Assembly: GCA_030599705.1 (NCBI GenBank)
Contig: JAUVNM010000099.1
Coordinates: forward strand, 1-6,646
Length of the DNA: 6,646 nucleotides
DNA from: Gammaproteobacteria bacterium
GTDB lineage: Bacteria > Pseudomonadota > Gammaproteobacteria > UBA9214
Direction of reading: 5' to 3'
The notes beneath the pieces are model-generated. The model saw only the letters and a program-made list of their open reading frames with translations, was not told the origin of the DNA and ran no database searches. How positions within the stretch are numbered: position 1 is the stretch's first letter; each line of letters starts with the position of its first letter. Made by a program: the position numbers and the translations under genes. This document shows positions 6,429 through 6,646 of the stretch, in pieces.

Positions 6429-6504
6429 TGGTGGGCCGTGAAGGAATCGAACCTTCAACCAATGGATTAAGAGTCCACTGCTCTGCCAATTGAGCTAACG
6501 GCCC
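6429..6504 (-). tRNA. tRNA-Lys(CUU)
   Basis: This 76-base gene has CCA encoded at 6429-6431 and discriminator A at 6432. The acceptor GGGCCGT pairs with ACGGCCC. The D-arm GCTCAATTGGCAGAGC and T-arm GAAGG-TTCGATT-CCTTC are standard. The anticodon loop CTCTTAA gives anticodon CTT at 6469-6471, reading AAG. The body is close to E. coli tRNA-Lys, which has only the UUU anticodon. It begins four bases after the tRNA-His CCA, so both must come from one precursor cut by tRNA-processing RNases. Confidence 0.97.
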
Positions 6505-6508
6505 CGAT

Positions 6509-6585
6509 TGGGGTGGACGATGGGACTCGAACCCACGACGACTGGAATCACAATCCAGGGCTCTACCAACTGAGCTACGCCCACC
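6509..6585 (-). tRNA. tRNA-His(GUG)
   Basis: The gene has CCA encoded at 6509-6511 and C73 at 6512, facing the extra G-1 at 6585 that is unique to tRNA-His. The acceptor GTGGGCG pairs with CGTCCAC with one G-U pair. The anticodon loop TTGTGAT gives anticodon GTG at 6549-6551. The T-arm GTGGG-TTCGAGT-CCCAT and the anticodon arm match E. coli tRNA-His almost base for base. The gene is flanked by tRNA-Arg 33 bases upstream and tRNA-Lys 4 bases downstream. Confidence 0.98.
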
Positions 6586-6618
6586 ATTAACCTGCTAACA
6601 ACTGTCTGCCATCGAAGA

Positions 6619-6646
6619 TGGCGCGCCCGGCAGGATTCGAACCTGC
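6619..6646 (-). tRNA. tRNA-Arg, 3' end only (probably CCG anticodon)
   Basis: Only the T-arm and acceptor 3' strand lie in the window: GCAGG-TTCGAAT-CCTGC, CGGGCGC, discriminator G (6622) and CCA (6619-6621). CGGGCGC plus G73 matches the E. coli arginine tRNA with anticodon CCG (argX), which also precedes tRNA-His in the argX-hisR cluster. The anticodon is outside the window, so the isotype is inferred from acceptor, discriminator and context; tRNA-Arg(UCU) has a similar 3' end. Confidence 0.8.

Noticed and set aside
6280..6489. A 69-codon minus-strand frame starting inside tRNA-Lys
   Set aside because: It overlaps the tRNA, the terminator and the REP-like element; the translation is that of RNA genes and palindromes, not a protein.

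Overview
The window is a conserved chromosomal proteostasis locus. Every gene lies on the minus strand, so transcription runs from the right edge to the left: tRNA-Arg (cut by the edge), tRNA-His, tRNA-Lys, terminator, tRNA-Leu, tig, clpP, clpX, then lon (its last few codons cut by the left edge). The order tig-clpP-clpX-lon and the very close match of Lon, ClpX and ClpP to the Escherichia coli proteins as I remember them (active-site numbering within one or two residues) point to a gammaproteobacterium. GC content is moderate by eye. The window does not allow a genus to be named. A lysine tRNA with anticodon CUU, which E. coli lacks, and the tRNA block directly upstream of tig indicate a non-enteric lineage.

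Region by region: 1-2360 is lon. 2361-2635 is the clpX-lon gap, with a near-consensus heat-shock (sigma-32) promoter for lon whose -10 element overlaps an 8-bp inverted repeat, plus a tandem TGACGG repeat nearer the gene. 2636-3907 is clpX. 3908-4095 is the clpP-clpX gap, with short GC-rich dyads and a perfect TATAAT. 4096-4743 is clpP. 4750-6039 is tig, only 6 bases from clpP, with the clpP Shine-Dalgarno inside the last tig codons. 6040-6139 is the tig leader. 6140-6224 is tRNA-Leu(UAG). 6225-6428 holds a candidate tRNA-Leu promoter inside a dyad, a REP-like palindromic element and a clear rho-independent terminator. 6429-6646 holds tRNA-Lys(CUU), tRNA-His(GUG) and the 3' end of a tRNA-Arg.

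The proteins work together. Trigger factor meets nascent chains at the ribosome exit and assists folding. ClpX unfolds tagged or damaged proteins and feeds them into the ClpP chamber. Lon, a one-chain AAA+ protease, degrades misfolded and regulatory proteins and is probably boosted under heat shock from its own promoter. All catalytic and nucleotide-binding residues checked are intact.

I found no undescribed system: this is core genome. What deserves a second look is regulatory, namely the promoter/dyad overlap before lon, the lack of room for a separate promoter between tig and clpP, and the terminator that splits the tRNA cluster.
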